Assembly (NCBI GenBank): GCA_964458325.1
Contig: CAYWIM010000001.1
Location: forward strand, 62,001 to 126,000
DNA: 64,000 bases
Direction of reading: 5' to 3'
From: JAGMXM01 sp964458325
GTDB taxonomy: Bacteria > Verrucomicrobiota > Verrucomicrobiia > Limisphaerales > UBA1319
In this document: in pieces, positions 18,732 through 28,876 of the stretch
Position numbering within the stretch: the first letter of the stretch is position 1
Layout of the letters: every line of letters begins with the position of its first letter
Notes under the pieces: model-generated
Database searches by the model: none
Told to the model about the DNA's origin: nothing
The model's input: only the letters and a program-made list of their open reading frames with translations
Program-made: the position numbers and the translations under genes

Positions 18732-19177
18732 GCAATGCCGCCAAAGGAAACGAAATCGTCCAGGTCGAGAAGATCGAACCAGGTCGAGAGATCCTCGCGG
18801 TGAGGGGCAATCCGCTGATGCTCCTCCTGGTAGAACTGGCGCATCTCGAGGGCCGTGGGGGTGCGCGTCTCCTGGAAGGCCGACCAGGCGGCGATCTGGG
18901 CGGGCTCGGGGTGGCTGCTCGAGTGGGCCTGGATCCAGGCGAGGATCTGGCCGTCGCCGAGGCCGAGCTCGATCTGCTGCCGGAGGGCGTCGGGATCGAT
19001 CCCCGCGAAGCCAAAGAACTGACGGTCGGTGGGGCAGTCGTAGTTGTATTCGCCGTTGAGGCCGGCGAGGGTGGCGCGGCCCTTGTCAAGGACCCGCGGC
19101 AGGATCACATAACCGCCGAGGCGGACCCGGGGGCTGCGGGGCGGATGCTGGGTGAGATCGGGCGCATGGAATTTCAT
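18728..19177 (-). CDS. DUF5069 domain protein
   Basis: 149 residues. The pattern is that of DUF5069: P-R-S-P-R-V-R-L-G-G-Y-V near the start, P-R-x-L-D-K-G-R-A, then E-Y-N-Y-D-C-P-T-D and F-G-I-D-like blocks, and a W-F-D-x-L-D-x-D-D segment at the C-terminus. The function is unknown. It is small and soluble, common in Verrucomicrobiota, and first in the trio with the PaaK-like and larA genes. The 60-bp gap upstream to the EEP gene may hold the promoter; I see no convincing boxes. Confidence 0.82.
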   Translation of the reverse strand: MKFHAPDLTQHPPRSPRVRLGGYVILPRVLDKGRATLAGLNGEYNYDCPTDRQFFGFAGIDPDALRQQIELGLGDGQILAWIQAHSSSHPEPAQIAAWSAFQETRTPTALEMRQFYQEEHQRIAPHREDLSTWFDLLDLDDFVSFGGIA

Positions 19178-19237
19178 AGGATATCGGCGCTTAGGGTCTG
19201 TGCAAAAACGAACTCCGATCGATCGTGCCGGATCAGG

Positions 19238-20161
19238 TTACGGCTGGAGCCGCAGCACGGCGCCCACCGGGTAATGATCGGAAGGCAACCGGCCGCCGTC
19301 GTTGGTATAATCGATGAACGCGTTCAGGGTGATCCATCCGGGGGTGTGGACGATCCAATCGATGCGCTTGCCGGCGCGGGCGTGCGCCCACCCATTGAAC
19401 GTGACTTCATCGGGAAACCGCTGCGGGTGGATGACACGGTAGGTATCGAATGCGCGCTCCCCGCCGAACTCCTGGCCGCCGACCAGGATCGCGTAGGGAT
19501 TGTCGTCTTCGGTGCAGTTGAAGTCGCCGGTGAGGATGGCGGGCATCTGGCCCAGGAGGGCGCCAGCCTGCTGGCGGATGAGGCGGGCGGATTCGATGCG
19601 CGCCTGGGGGCCGCGGTGGTCGAAGTGCGTGTTGGCGAAAACGAACGGGCGATAACTCGCGAGGCGGTCCTCGACGAGCACCCAGCTGACCATCCGCGGC
19701 AACTGGGCGTCCCAGCCCCGGCTGCCGGGCGTTTCCGGGGTGGTGCTGAGCCAGAAATGGCCGCTGTCGGTCATCGCGAACCGCCGGGTGCGGAAGAACA
19801 CGGGGACGTACTCGCCGCGCTGCTGGCCATCATCGCGGCCCGCGCCGTGGAAGCTCATATGGGGAAGATTCTCGCGCAGAAAATCGACCTGGAAACCGAC
19901 GGCCTCCTGGAGGCCCAGGAGGTCGGGATCGAACAGCCGGATGGTTTCCAGGACGAGATGGCGGCGGGCCGGCCAGCTGTTGGTGCCGTCCTGAGCCGAT
20001 CCATAACGGATGTTGAAGCTCATCACCTTGAGGGGCGGTGTGGAAAGAGCGGAATCGGCGGCGATCAGAGCCGGGTTGAATCCGACGCAAAGCAAACCGA
20101 TCCAAAGCGCGGCGGCCATCCCCGCCTGCGGCCGACTGGCAATCAAAGGGTGCAAATTCAT
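19238..20161 (-). CDS. Exported endonuclease/exonuclease/phosphatase family protein
   Basis: 307 residues from the ATG at 20161, chosen because it gives a signal peptide (about 1-35). The EEP (DNase I-like) motifs occur in order: M-S-F-N-I-R-Y-G (Asn50), L-Q-E-A (catalytic Glu), N-T-H-F-D-H, G-D-F-N-C and the terminal S-D-H-Y-P-V (catalytic His). Such proteins cleave phosphodiesters in nucleic acids, phospholipids or inositol phosphates using a divalent metal. A secreted Verrucomicrobiota member could be a phosphatase or nuclease for nutrient release; the substrate cannot be read from sequence. Probably its own transcript. Confidence 0.85.
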   Translation of the reverse strand: MNLHPLIASRPQAGMAAALWIGLLCVGFNPALIAADSALSTPPLKVMSFNIRYGSAQDGTNSWPARRHLVLETIRLFDPDLLGLQEAVGFQVDFLRENLPHMSFHGAGRDDGQQRGEYVPVFFRTRRFAMTDSGHFWLSTTPETPGSRGWDAQLPRMVSWVLVEDRLASYRPFVFANTHFDHRGPQARIESARLIRQQAGALLGQMPAILTGDFNCTEDDNPYAILVGGQEFGGERAFDTYRVIHPQRFPDEVTFNGWAHARAGKRIDWIVHTPGWITLNAFIDYTNDGGRLPSDHYPVGAVLRLQP

Positions 20162-20229
20162 GTCGTTATTTGTAGTCCATTCGCAGCGGCGGCGCAATCC
20201 CGTCGTCGACGCGGCCGCGGGCCCGCAAT

Positions 20230-21241
20230 TCAAGGCCATTGGAGCTGAAAGAAGGACGGGGAAGGGCTGGTTCGCGGCCAGGAGATCGACCACAGGCCAT
20301 TGGAAAGGACGGGAGCGTCGACCGGCTGGCTGGTGAGGGTTACGGCGGCGCCGGGAGGCAGGGCGAGGTCCTGATTGCTTGCGAGATGGATCCAGTCGGC
20401 CAGAGGACGCAATGGTGGCGGGTAAGCGGGAGGCGGCTCGCCGGGCTGCAAGGGGGCGAACCAGATGGCCAGCGTGGCGTGCGTCGTCTGAGTGAGCTGG
20501 AGCGCGAGCTTGTGGTAATTGGTGTTGAGGTTTTGGCCGGATGGATTGGGCGAGGCGGGCAGAGGGCGCGCGTCGCGCCGCTCGAAGCGTCCATTGCCGG
20601 TGAGGAGACGAATCCAGAGCCGGTCACTGCCCTGGGTGAGCAGGGCGGCCTGCCCGTCGGGGTCGATATCGAGCCGGGTTGAAGCGTTCAGGTGCATGAA
20701 CCAAAAGACCGTGGCGGGCGATGGCAGCTGGATTTCGTCCTGGAGCAGGACATGGCGCCGGCGTGGCCTCCTTTGAAATGGAGAAGCTCGACCGAGTATT
20801 TCCGGCCGGCGGCCAGTGCGATGGGCGCCGATACCTGGGCAGGGTAGCGTTGGTACTCGCGCCAGCCTGTCGGGAGGGGGACCTCGGCAATGCGGACAAG
20901 GTTGGCGCCCTCGCTGTCGGGATTCAGGCGCAGCTCGGCTTGGTCATCGGCTGCGACAGCGAACCGGTAGACTCCGGTGACGCGCGGGATCAAAAAGCCC
21001 ACAGCATGATCTTGACCGGGATGCCCGCTTCGAGGGCGATGGCGCCGGCGATTTCCGCGGCGGGCGCCACGGGGACCATGCGGGCCGCCAGGAGACGGTC
21101 GTTGACCCACAGCCGGACACCATCGTCGGCGAGGATGTGAAACGTATAGCGCTGCGATTCGGGGGGTGTCAGGCTGCCGGTCCACCGGACGGCGAATGGC
21201 TGGGTGAAGCGGCGATCCCGAGCCGGATGGCGGGCTACCAC
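20230..21241 (-). pseudogene. Decayed PA14 / heparinase-like gene region
   Basis: Three overlapping minus-strand frames each hold part of a recognisable protein. From 21241 to about 20990, a PA14-like piece carries F-A-V-R-W-T-G-S-L and Y-T-F-H-I-L-A-D-D-G-V-R-L-W-V-N. From about 21010 to 20750, in another frame, a second PA14-like piece carries V-T-G-V-Y-R-F-A-V-A-A-D-D. From about 20750 to 20230, in the third frame, a beta-rich tail begins Q-D-E-I-Q-L-P-S-P and resembles the C-terminal sandwich of heparinase II/III-like lyases. At least two frame changes are needed, near 21000 and 20750. Either this is a pseudogene built from one or two carbohydrate-related genes, or the sequence has errors. 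Its upstream end abuts the stop of the TPR gene. Confidence 0.6.
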
Positions 21242-22230
21242 GGGAGGCGAGGGGTGGAGCGGTTGGTGCCGGACTGCGGGCCGGGGGGGGGGAAGAGGAG
21301 GGCCTTTTCCTGGCTCTGATGGCTGTCGAGGAGCTGGGCGGCCTGCTGGGGTGACATCTGGTCCTCACCCGCGCTGGGCTGGTTCGTCATGGACGCGCTG
21401 AGGGCCGAGGGGGGCTGGTTGGTGGGGCCGGCGGGTGCGTTGGTCGAGCCCGCCTCTTGGGATTCGGGCTGTGGCTCGGGCTGTGGAGGAGGCTGATTGG
21501 TGGGGCCGTTTTGCGGCTGGGGCTGGGAGGATTGGCTGGGGGGCTGGTTGGTCTGGGTGGACTTCTCTGATTTCGAGTTTTGGTTGGTGGATGAGCTCGA
21601 GTTCTGCTGGTCTTGGGAGGGTGAGTTCGAATCCTGCTCCTGGTTCTGATCGGAATCGGGCTGATCGGACTGCTGTTGCTGCTCCTGTTGTTTCTTCAGC
21701 TCCTCCAACTGGCTGCGAACGAGCTCCCGGTTGAATCGGGCGTCTTCGTCGCGGGTATCGAGCTTGAGGGCGCTATCGAAGTGGCGCAGGGATTGTTCCC
21801 AGGATTGCTGGCGCTGCTGGGTGTTTTGGGTGTCGTCGCCGATACGGTAGAGCGTGCTGCCGAGGTTGTAGTAGGCCTTTTCCTGGAGGTCGAGGTCGGG
21901 AGAGGCGAGGGCGTCATTGAGATATTTGCGGGCGGTTTCGTACTGGCCGGCCTTGTAGGCGGCGGTGCCGGCGTTGTACAGGAGCCGGGAATCGCCGGGG
22001 CGCTCGCCGAGGAGGCGTTCGTATTCGCGCAAGGCGAGGTCGTATTGGCGGGATTGGAAGAACTGTTCGGCTTGCCGCGTCGAGGCGGAGAGGGGGATTG
22101 GGAAGAGGCAGGCGGCGAGGAGGATCGAGGAGAGGATGCGGCTTGTGAAAGAAGAAGCCGATCGAGCCCGCGGCCATGGTGCGGAGGGCAGGTTGGATCG
22201 ACTGGACGGAGCGGGGAGGGGGGCGGCCAT
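21235..22230 (-). CDS. Exported TPR protein of the Bat operon (BatC/BatE-like)
   Basis: 331 residues: signal peptide or N-terminal helix (to about 50), about three TPR repeats (55-160, with A-L-R-E-Y-E-R-L-L and Y-N-A-G-T-A-A-Y-K-A-G-Q-Y), then a long Gln/Ser/Asn/Pro-rich tail without fold (170-330). In aerotolerance-type operons the TPR protein acts in the periplasm with the von Willebrand proteins; the exact role is unknown. The start ATG at 22230 lies 12 bp after the upstream stop. A run of ten G (21283-21292 on the plus strand) lies in the last codons, just before the PA14 remnant, so the natural C-terminus may be altered. Confidence 0.75.
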   Translation of the reverse strand: MAAPLPAPSSRSNLPSAPWPRARSASSFTSRILSSILLAACLFPIPLSASTRQAEQFFQSRQYDLALREYERLLGERPGDSRLLYNAGTAAYKAGQYETARKYLNDALASPDLDLQEKAYYNLGSTLYRIGDDTQNTQQRQQSWEQSLRHFDSALKLDTRDEDARFNRELVRSQLEELKKQQEQQQQSDQPDSDQNQEQDSNSPSQDQQNSSSSTNQNSKSEKSTQTNQPPSQSSQPQPQNGPTNQPPPQPEPQPESQEAGSTNAPAGPTNQPPSALSASMTNQPSAGEDQMSPQQAAQLLDSHQSQEKALLFPPPGPQSGTNRSTPRLPW

Positions 22231-22242
22231 GGGGAAATGGGA

Positions 22243-23333
22243 TTAAAGGCTGGGATTGGCGGAGGTGTGGCTGGAGATTGCCGAGGGGGCCAGCTCGGGC
22301 GATGAGGATGCGGGTCGGCGGTCGGGGAGAAGAAACTCGATTGTCAGAAAGACAACAGCGAGAGCCAAGGGCCACTGGAACTGCTCGCGGGGGCGCTGGA
22401 CAAGGCGGGCGCCGGATTCGGCCGCGGAGGGCTGGAGCTGCCGGGCCGAGGGGGGCAGGAGGGGGGCAAGCCCGCGACGGTAAAGGTTTTCCATGGTGTC
22501 GGCGCCGCGGAGGGAGAGGTAGAATCCCTGGCCGGCTTGGCCGATTTCCTGCAGGAGCTGTTCATTGAGACGCGACTTGACGACGTTGCCGGCGGGATCT
22601 TTGAGGAATGCGGCATGGCCGGATGAATCGGGGATGCGGAGCATGTCTCCTTCGGGGGTGCCGACACCGACGGTGAAGATGCGGATGCCGTCACGGGCAG
22701 CCGCCCGTGCGGCTTCGACGGCCTGCTGGTCGTGGTCTTCGCCATCGGTGACGAGGATGACGATTTTCTCGTTGTCGGAATCGGGGGGGAAGCTGGCGGC
22801 GGCGGTCTGGATGGCGGCGGCGAGGCTGGTGCTGGTCTGGTCGAGGGCGCCGACCTCGACGAGGCGGACGTTTTGCCGGAAGGCCTCGTCGTCGATGGTC
22901 AGGGGGCACTGGAGAAAGGCGGTTTCGGCGAACACGACCAAGCCGAGCCGGTCGGTCGAGGCCAGGGGGATGAGATCGAGCAGGGCGAGCCGGGCGCGCT
23001 CGATGCGGCTGGGGGTGACATCCTGGGCGAGCATGCTGCGGGAGGTGTCGACAGCCAGGAGGATATCGAGGCCGCGCAGGTGGACTTCATCGAGAGTGTG
23101 GCCCCATCGGGGGCGCGCGAGGGCGAGGAGGATGCAGGCGATCGCGAGGACCAGGAGGGCCAGGCGGATCTTCTGTCGCGGGATCGAGACGCCGACGGTG
23201 AGCTGGGCGAGGAGGCGGGAGCGGATGAACTGGGCGATATCGCGCTGCTTGCGGCGCCAGGCCCAGACGAGAAAGAGGCAGAGGGCCGGGAGGACGATCC
23301 AGAGCAAATGGAGCAGGCCAGGGGCGCCGAAGG

Positions 23334-23337
<4 letters not shown>
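22243..23337 (-). CDS. VWA-domain membrane protein BatB-like
   Basis: 364 residues from the ATG at 23337 (ATGA overlap with the upstream gene). Two N-terminal membrane helices (about 6-27 and 57-75) precede a von Willebrand A domain with an intact metal site: D97-T-S-R-S101, a Thr in the T-S-T-S-L block, and V-T-D-G-E-D-H-D. A last membrane helix lies near residue 335. In the family the VWA domain faces the periplasm and binds partners through a metal ion. Long frames extend upstream, but that part is a shadow of batA. Confidence 0.85.
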
Positions 23338-24325
<988 letters not shown>

Positions 24326-24329
<4 letters not shown>

Positions 24330-24892
24330 GCCGGGGCGGTGGCGGTGGTGGGGCCGGGGACGGGCAGCGGGGCGGGGGTGGTTTCCTCGACCAGGCGGAC
24401 GGCGGCGCGGTAGATCTCATCGAGCTCGAGGCGGCCCGGCTCGTAGCGGGCGAACTTGACGAGGTCGCAGCGCTGGAGGAAGTCGCCGAGGACGGACTGG
24501 TGATCGGCCTCGAGGGATGCGGAGCGGCGGAGCTCGAGGAGGAATTCCTCGGTGGTGCGTTCGGGGGCATGGAGACGGAACCGCTCTTCGAGGTAGGTCC
24601 GGATGGTGTCGCAAACGCGGACGGTGAAGAGGTGGGGCTGGTCGATGAGCGCGAGGGTGGCGCGGAGCTTTTCGAGGGCGCGCTCGTGGGGGGGGATGGG
24701 CGGCTCGGGAGGGGGAGGCGGCGGAGGGCGATGGGATCGGCGCCAGAGCCAGACCGCGAGGGCTGCGGTGGCCAGGAGGAGCAGGATGAGGATGAGCCAG
24801 ACGGTCCACGGCAGAGGGAGCGCGACGGGGGGCTTGAGCGGGCGGAGGTCGGCCGGGAGTGGCGCGGCGGCGATGGCTGGGAGGAGGTTCAT
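24326..24892 (-). CDS. DUF4381-like single-pass membrane protein
   Basis: 188 residues: a short periplasmic N-terminus, one membrane helix (about 30-50), a run of prolines, then a soluble helical domain (about 65-180). This is the pattern of the DUF4381-type protein usually found between DUF58 and VWA genes in MoxR operons. The molecular function is not known. It overlaps DUF58 upstream and batA downstream by 4 bases each. Confidence 0.72.
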
Positions 24893-25842
24893 CGGCGTCG
24901 GCGTTTTTCGCGCACCTCGAAGAAGCGCCCGAGGGCGGCGGCGTAGGGCTGATCGGTGCGGAGCTGGATCGAGTCGATGCGGGCGCCGCGGAAGAGGCGG
25001 ATGAGCTCATCCTGGTGGCGGGCCTGGCGGCGGGCGAAGGCCTCGCGCTTGCTGTCGTCGCGGGTGTCGACCTCGACGACTTCGCCCGTTTCGGCGTCGC
25101 GCAGGACGAGGCGCCCAAGGCGCGGCAGCTCCATCTCGAATCGGTCGACGATCTGGACGGCGACGACGTCGTGGCGGCGGTTGGCCTGGCGGAGGGCGGT
25201 GAGGGAGGTCTGGCCGAGCATCTCGGAGAGGACGACACGGCGGCGGAGGTGGGCATCGATCTCGGCTCGAGTGGGGAAGGTCTGGCCGAGGAAATCGGAG
25301 AGAACGACCGCGATCGCGCGGTGGGGCGTGACGCGGATGAGGAACTCGAGGGCGCGATTGAGGTCGGTGCCGCGATGGCCGGGCTCGTGGCAGAGGATCT
25401 CGCGGATGACGCGCAGGACGTGGCGCCGGCCCTTGCGGGGAGGGATGAACTTTTCGACCGTCTCGGTGAAGAGGATGAGGCCGACCTTATCGTTGTTCCG
25501 GATGGCCGAGAAAGCGAGGACGGAGGCGATCTCGGCGGCGAGCTCGCGCTTGGACTGGTCGCCGGAGCCGAAGAGGCCGGAGCCGCTGAGGTCGACCACG
25601 AGCAGGAGCGTGAGCTCGCGCTCCTCGACAAACTTTTTGACGAACGGATGGCTCATGCGGGCGGTGACGTTCCAGTCGATGGATCGGACCTCGTCGCCGG
25701 GCTGGTATTCGCGGACCTCGTCGAAGTTCATGCCCTGGCCTTTGAAGACGCTGTGGTACTGGCCGGCGAGGGACTCGGTGACGAGCCGGTTGGTGCGGAG
25801 CTCGATGAGGCGGATTTTGCGGAGGAGATCGCGGGGGATCAT
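24889..25842 (-). CDS. DUF58 domain protein of the MoxR operon
   Basis: 317 residues. The DUF58 signature is clear: G-x-G-M-x-F-x-E-V-R-E-Y-Q-P-G-D-E-V-R-S-I-D-W-N near residues 35-58, followed by a VWA-like fold with D-L-S-G-S-G (about 84-89) and V-V-L-S-D-F. No membrane helix, so it is cytoplasmic. Such proteins are partners or clients of MoxR ATPases. The gene lies 12 bp after moxR and overlaps the next gene by ATGA. Confidence 0.9.
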   Translation of the reverse strand: MIPRDLLRKIRLIELRTNRLVTESLAGQYHSVFKGQGMNFDEVREYQPGDEVRSIDWNVTARMSHPFVKKFVEERELTLLLVVDLSGSGLFGSGDQSKRELAAEIASVLAFSAIRNNDKVGLILFTETVEKFIPPRKGRRHVLRVIREILCHEPGHRGTDLNRALEFLIRVTPHRAIAVVLSDFLGQTFPTRAEIDAHLRRRVVLSEMLGQTSLTALRQANRRHDVVAVQIVDRFEMELPRLGRLVLRDAETGEVVEVDTRDDSKREAFARRQARHQDELIRLFRGARIDSIQLRTDQPYAAALGRFFEVREKRRRR

Positions 25843-25854
25843 GGGCGGGGCGGC

Positions 25855-26844
<990 letters not shown>

Positions 26845-27015
26845 GCGCCGGGAGTATAGTGGATCGGGGCGGAAACGGGTAGAGGGAAGATGAAAAGTCC
26901 CTGATCCAACCGCGGAGCGTTTTCATTGCGGAGGAGGGGGCGGAGACGGAATGACGAATGGCGAATGACGAATGACGGAAAGGGGTTGCTTTCTTACGGC
27001 GCTGAGGGGTAGGGG

Positions 27016-27030
27016 CGCGACGCTGTCGCG
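27016..27030. repeat. Short hairpin repeat, copy 1
   Basis: CGCGAC-GCT-GTCGCG: a perfect 6-bp stem with a 3-base loop, found identically at 27209-27223. Confidence 0.6.
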
Positions 27031-27208
27031 TCCGGTTGTCGGCCAACATTTGCATCTCCTTGATGGCGTAGCCGCAGCTTTCAAGCGCGATTTTACCTCA
27101 CCACGAAGGTCAGGACACGAAGTAGCATCCAGCTGCAGGCCCCGGATTCTTGCCCGCGGAATGACGCGGAATGACGCGGAAATATTGATGCCCTTGGAAT
27201 GGCAGGGA

Positions 27209-27223
27209 CGCGACGCTGTCGCG
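27209..27223. repeat. Short hairpin repeat, copy 2
   Basis: Second identical copy of the 15-nt CGCGAC-GCT-GTCGCG hairpin, 193 bp from the first and preceded by a similar G-rich flank. Two copies in one gap suggest a small dispersed genomic repeat. Confidence 0.6.
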
Positions 27224-27333
27224 CGCGCCGATTGGCCTTGAAAGCGGAAGTATCGCCGACTTTCTAGTCGGCATAAATCCACGCCGGGAGGGAACGATCG
27301 CGTGGATCAGTTTGTCCAACCACTGCCTACCCT

Positions 27334-28530
27334 TCAGGTCATCCAGCGCCAAGCGGGAATGACTTCGATCGAAACACCATCTTCGCGCAAGTGGTCGGCC
27401 TGGTCGAGGGTCAGAACCAGAGCTCTGCGTTTGCCCGGCAGGCGTGCGCCTTCGATGGCGCCGCGCAGCTCGCGCTTGCGATTGGCCGGGGTGAGCTCGA
27501 GACAGACCTGGATGGCGGCTTCCCGGGTCACGAAATCGCATTCCCACAAGTCGCGCTCGCCCGCGTAGTGGAGGTCTCGAGCGGCGCGGCGGAGATGCAG
27601 GGCCACCGCATTCTCGAGCCGATGCCCCAAGTCAGGCTGTGTCTGGGGCGAGCTGGCGCGGCGCAGCCCGTTGTCGATGGCGTAGTACTTCGAGGGGGCA
27701 ACCACTCGCTGCTTGAACGAGGCGCTGAACTTCGGCACGGCGAACAACAGATAGGCGTCCTGGAGGTATTCCACGTAACGCGACGTCTGTCCGACGGTGG
27801 GGACAGCGAGGTTCTTGGTCAGGGCCTGAAACGAGAAGGGCTGCCCGGTGTTGGCGAGCAGGAAGAGGAGCAGGTTCATCACATGGCGGGTTTCGCGCAG
27901 TCCATGACGCGCGGCCACGTCGCGCTGGACAACGTCCCGCAGCAGCTCCTGGAGAACCGGATCGAGCCGCTCGCGCAAATAGACCGGGAAACCGCCCTCG
28001 TCCAGATAGGCGCGGAACGATTCGGCGCCGCGTTTTTTCCCAGTGAAGACCAGATACTCGGCGTAGCTGAACGGGAACACCTCGAACGATAGATGCCGGC
28101 CGGTGAGTTTGGATCCCAGCTCGCGGCCCAGCAGCGAGGCGTTCGAACCCGTCAAACAGACCGCGCGTCCTCGATCCACCAGCGTCCGCACCAGTCGCTG
28201 CCATTCCTGGATCTCCTGCACATCATCCAGGAACAATGGTTGATCGAACCCCGCCAGCTCATCGAGGACGGACAAAAAAGTCGGGAAATCTTCGGGACCA
28301 AGCCCAAACAGGCGGGTGTCCTCGAAGTTGCAGTAGAATGCGTTTTTGGCCCGGCGCATCAGCTGGTTCTGGAGCGTGCTCTTGCCGCAACGCCGCACGC
28401 CGGTCAGGACGATCGCCTGCGAGCCGCGGATCGTGAGCTGGGAGAGCATCTCCCGCTCGACCTCCGGCCGCGGTGGCGGCGGCGTGAAAGGGGCGCGCAG
28501 GACGGACCATAGTGTATCTCGTAATATCAT
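27334..28530 (-). CDS. AAA ATPase with DUF4143 domain
   Basis: 398 residues. The N-terminal AAA_14 P-loop domain has V-L-T-G-V-R-R-C-G-K-S-T (41-52), F-L-D-D-V-Q-E-I as Walker B, and L-T-G-S-N-A-S-L. The C-terminal half matches DUF4143, with a Y-A-I-D-N-G-L region and a nuclease-like D-F-V-T segment. These ATPases are common, often laterally transferred, and of unknown role. The gene stands alone. The start at 28530 lies in an AT-rich patch with no Shine-Dalgarno sequence, so the message may be leaderless or the start slightly different. Confidence 0.85.
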   Translation of the reverse strand: MILRDTLWSVLRAPFTPPPPRPEVEREMLSQLTIRGSQAIVLTGVRRCGKSTLQNQLMRRAKNAFYCNFEDTRLFGLGPEDFPTFLSVLDELAGFDQPLFLDDVQEIQEWQRLVRTLVDRGRAVCLTGSNASLLGRELGSKLTGRHLSFEVFPFSYAEYLVFTGKKRGAESFRAYLDEGGFPVYLRERLDPVLQELLRDVVQRDVAARHGLRETRHVMNLLLFLLANTGQPFSFQALTKNLAVPTVGQTSRYVEYLQDAYLLFAVPKFSASFKQRVVAPSKYYAIDNGLRRASSPQTQPDLGHRLENAVALHLRRAARDLHYAGERDLWECDFVTREAAIQVCLELTPANRKRELRGAIEGARLPGKRRALVLTLDQADHLREDGVSIEVIPAWRWMT

Positions 28531-28580
28531 AATAATGTCATATCGTATAATACAGGTCCGCTGTCAACTGTCGCATTGGT
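28531..28580 (-). promoter_or_regulatory. AT-rich promoter candidate for the DUF4143 ATPase
   Basis: On the minus strand a TTGACA box (28562-28567) precedes an AT-rich stretch reading TATTATACGATATGACATTA up to the start codon. The -10 element is not clear at a 17-base spacing. The stretch stands out as the most AT-rich of the region. Confidence 0.35.
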
Positions 28581-28729
28581 GATTCGGGTGCGATGTCACT
28601 TGCCAGAAACCTGCAAGCGGTGAGTCGATTCGCCCTGGAGGAGAATTCATTCAAGTGTCATTCTCGCGCGGAGAAAGGCCGATTATTTTGCCGCAAGAGA
28701 ACGCAAAGAAACGCAAAAAGGGAGGGCAA

Positions 28730-28788
28730 AACTATGAACCTGTCACTCTATACAGAAATTCGTGCCAACTATGAACCTGTCACTCTAT
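28730..28788. repeat. 22-bp direct repeat, two copies
   Basis: AACTATGAACCTGTCACTCT plus AT occurs exactly at 28730-28751 and 28767-28788, separated by 15 bases. Its role is unknown; with only two copies it is not a CRISPR array. Confidence 0.7.
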
Positions 28789-28876
28789 GCGTCGGCTTGG
28801 GAATGGAGAGCGATCGAGCGAAGCGCCGAATCAGGCCAGGATTTGGCGGGCGGTGGCGCGGGGGGGGGCGGATGCG

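Larger units (their letters stand above)
26845..27333. other. Non-coding gap with short repeats
   Basis: 489 bp without a gene I can support. It holds two identical 15-nt hairpins (27016 and 27209), a tandem AATGACGCGG pair (27160-27179) and a run of AATGACGAATGGCGAATGACGAATGAC-type short repeats around 26950-26976. It must also contain the moxR promoter and the end of the DUF4143 ATPase transcript. No obvious promoter boxes. Confidence 0.6.
28531..28876. other. Non-coding gap downstream of the response regulator
   Basis: 346 bp with no supported gene. It contains the AT-rich promoter candidate above, a 22-bp direct repeat (28730-28751 and 28767-28788) and an ACGCAAAGAAACGCAAAAA stretch near 28702. 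It ends the long T2SS operon, but I see no strong terminator hairpin. Confidence 0.55.

Noticed and set aside
28752..28767. Second sigma-54-like sequence (TGGCACG-AATT-TCTGT, minus strand)
   Set aside because: It has the -24 box but no GC at -12, and it lies downstream of the operon.
28730..28788. CRISPR-like pair of repeats
   Set aside because: Only two copies with a 15-base spacer and no cas genes.
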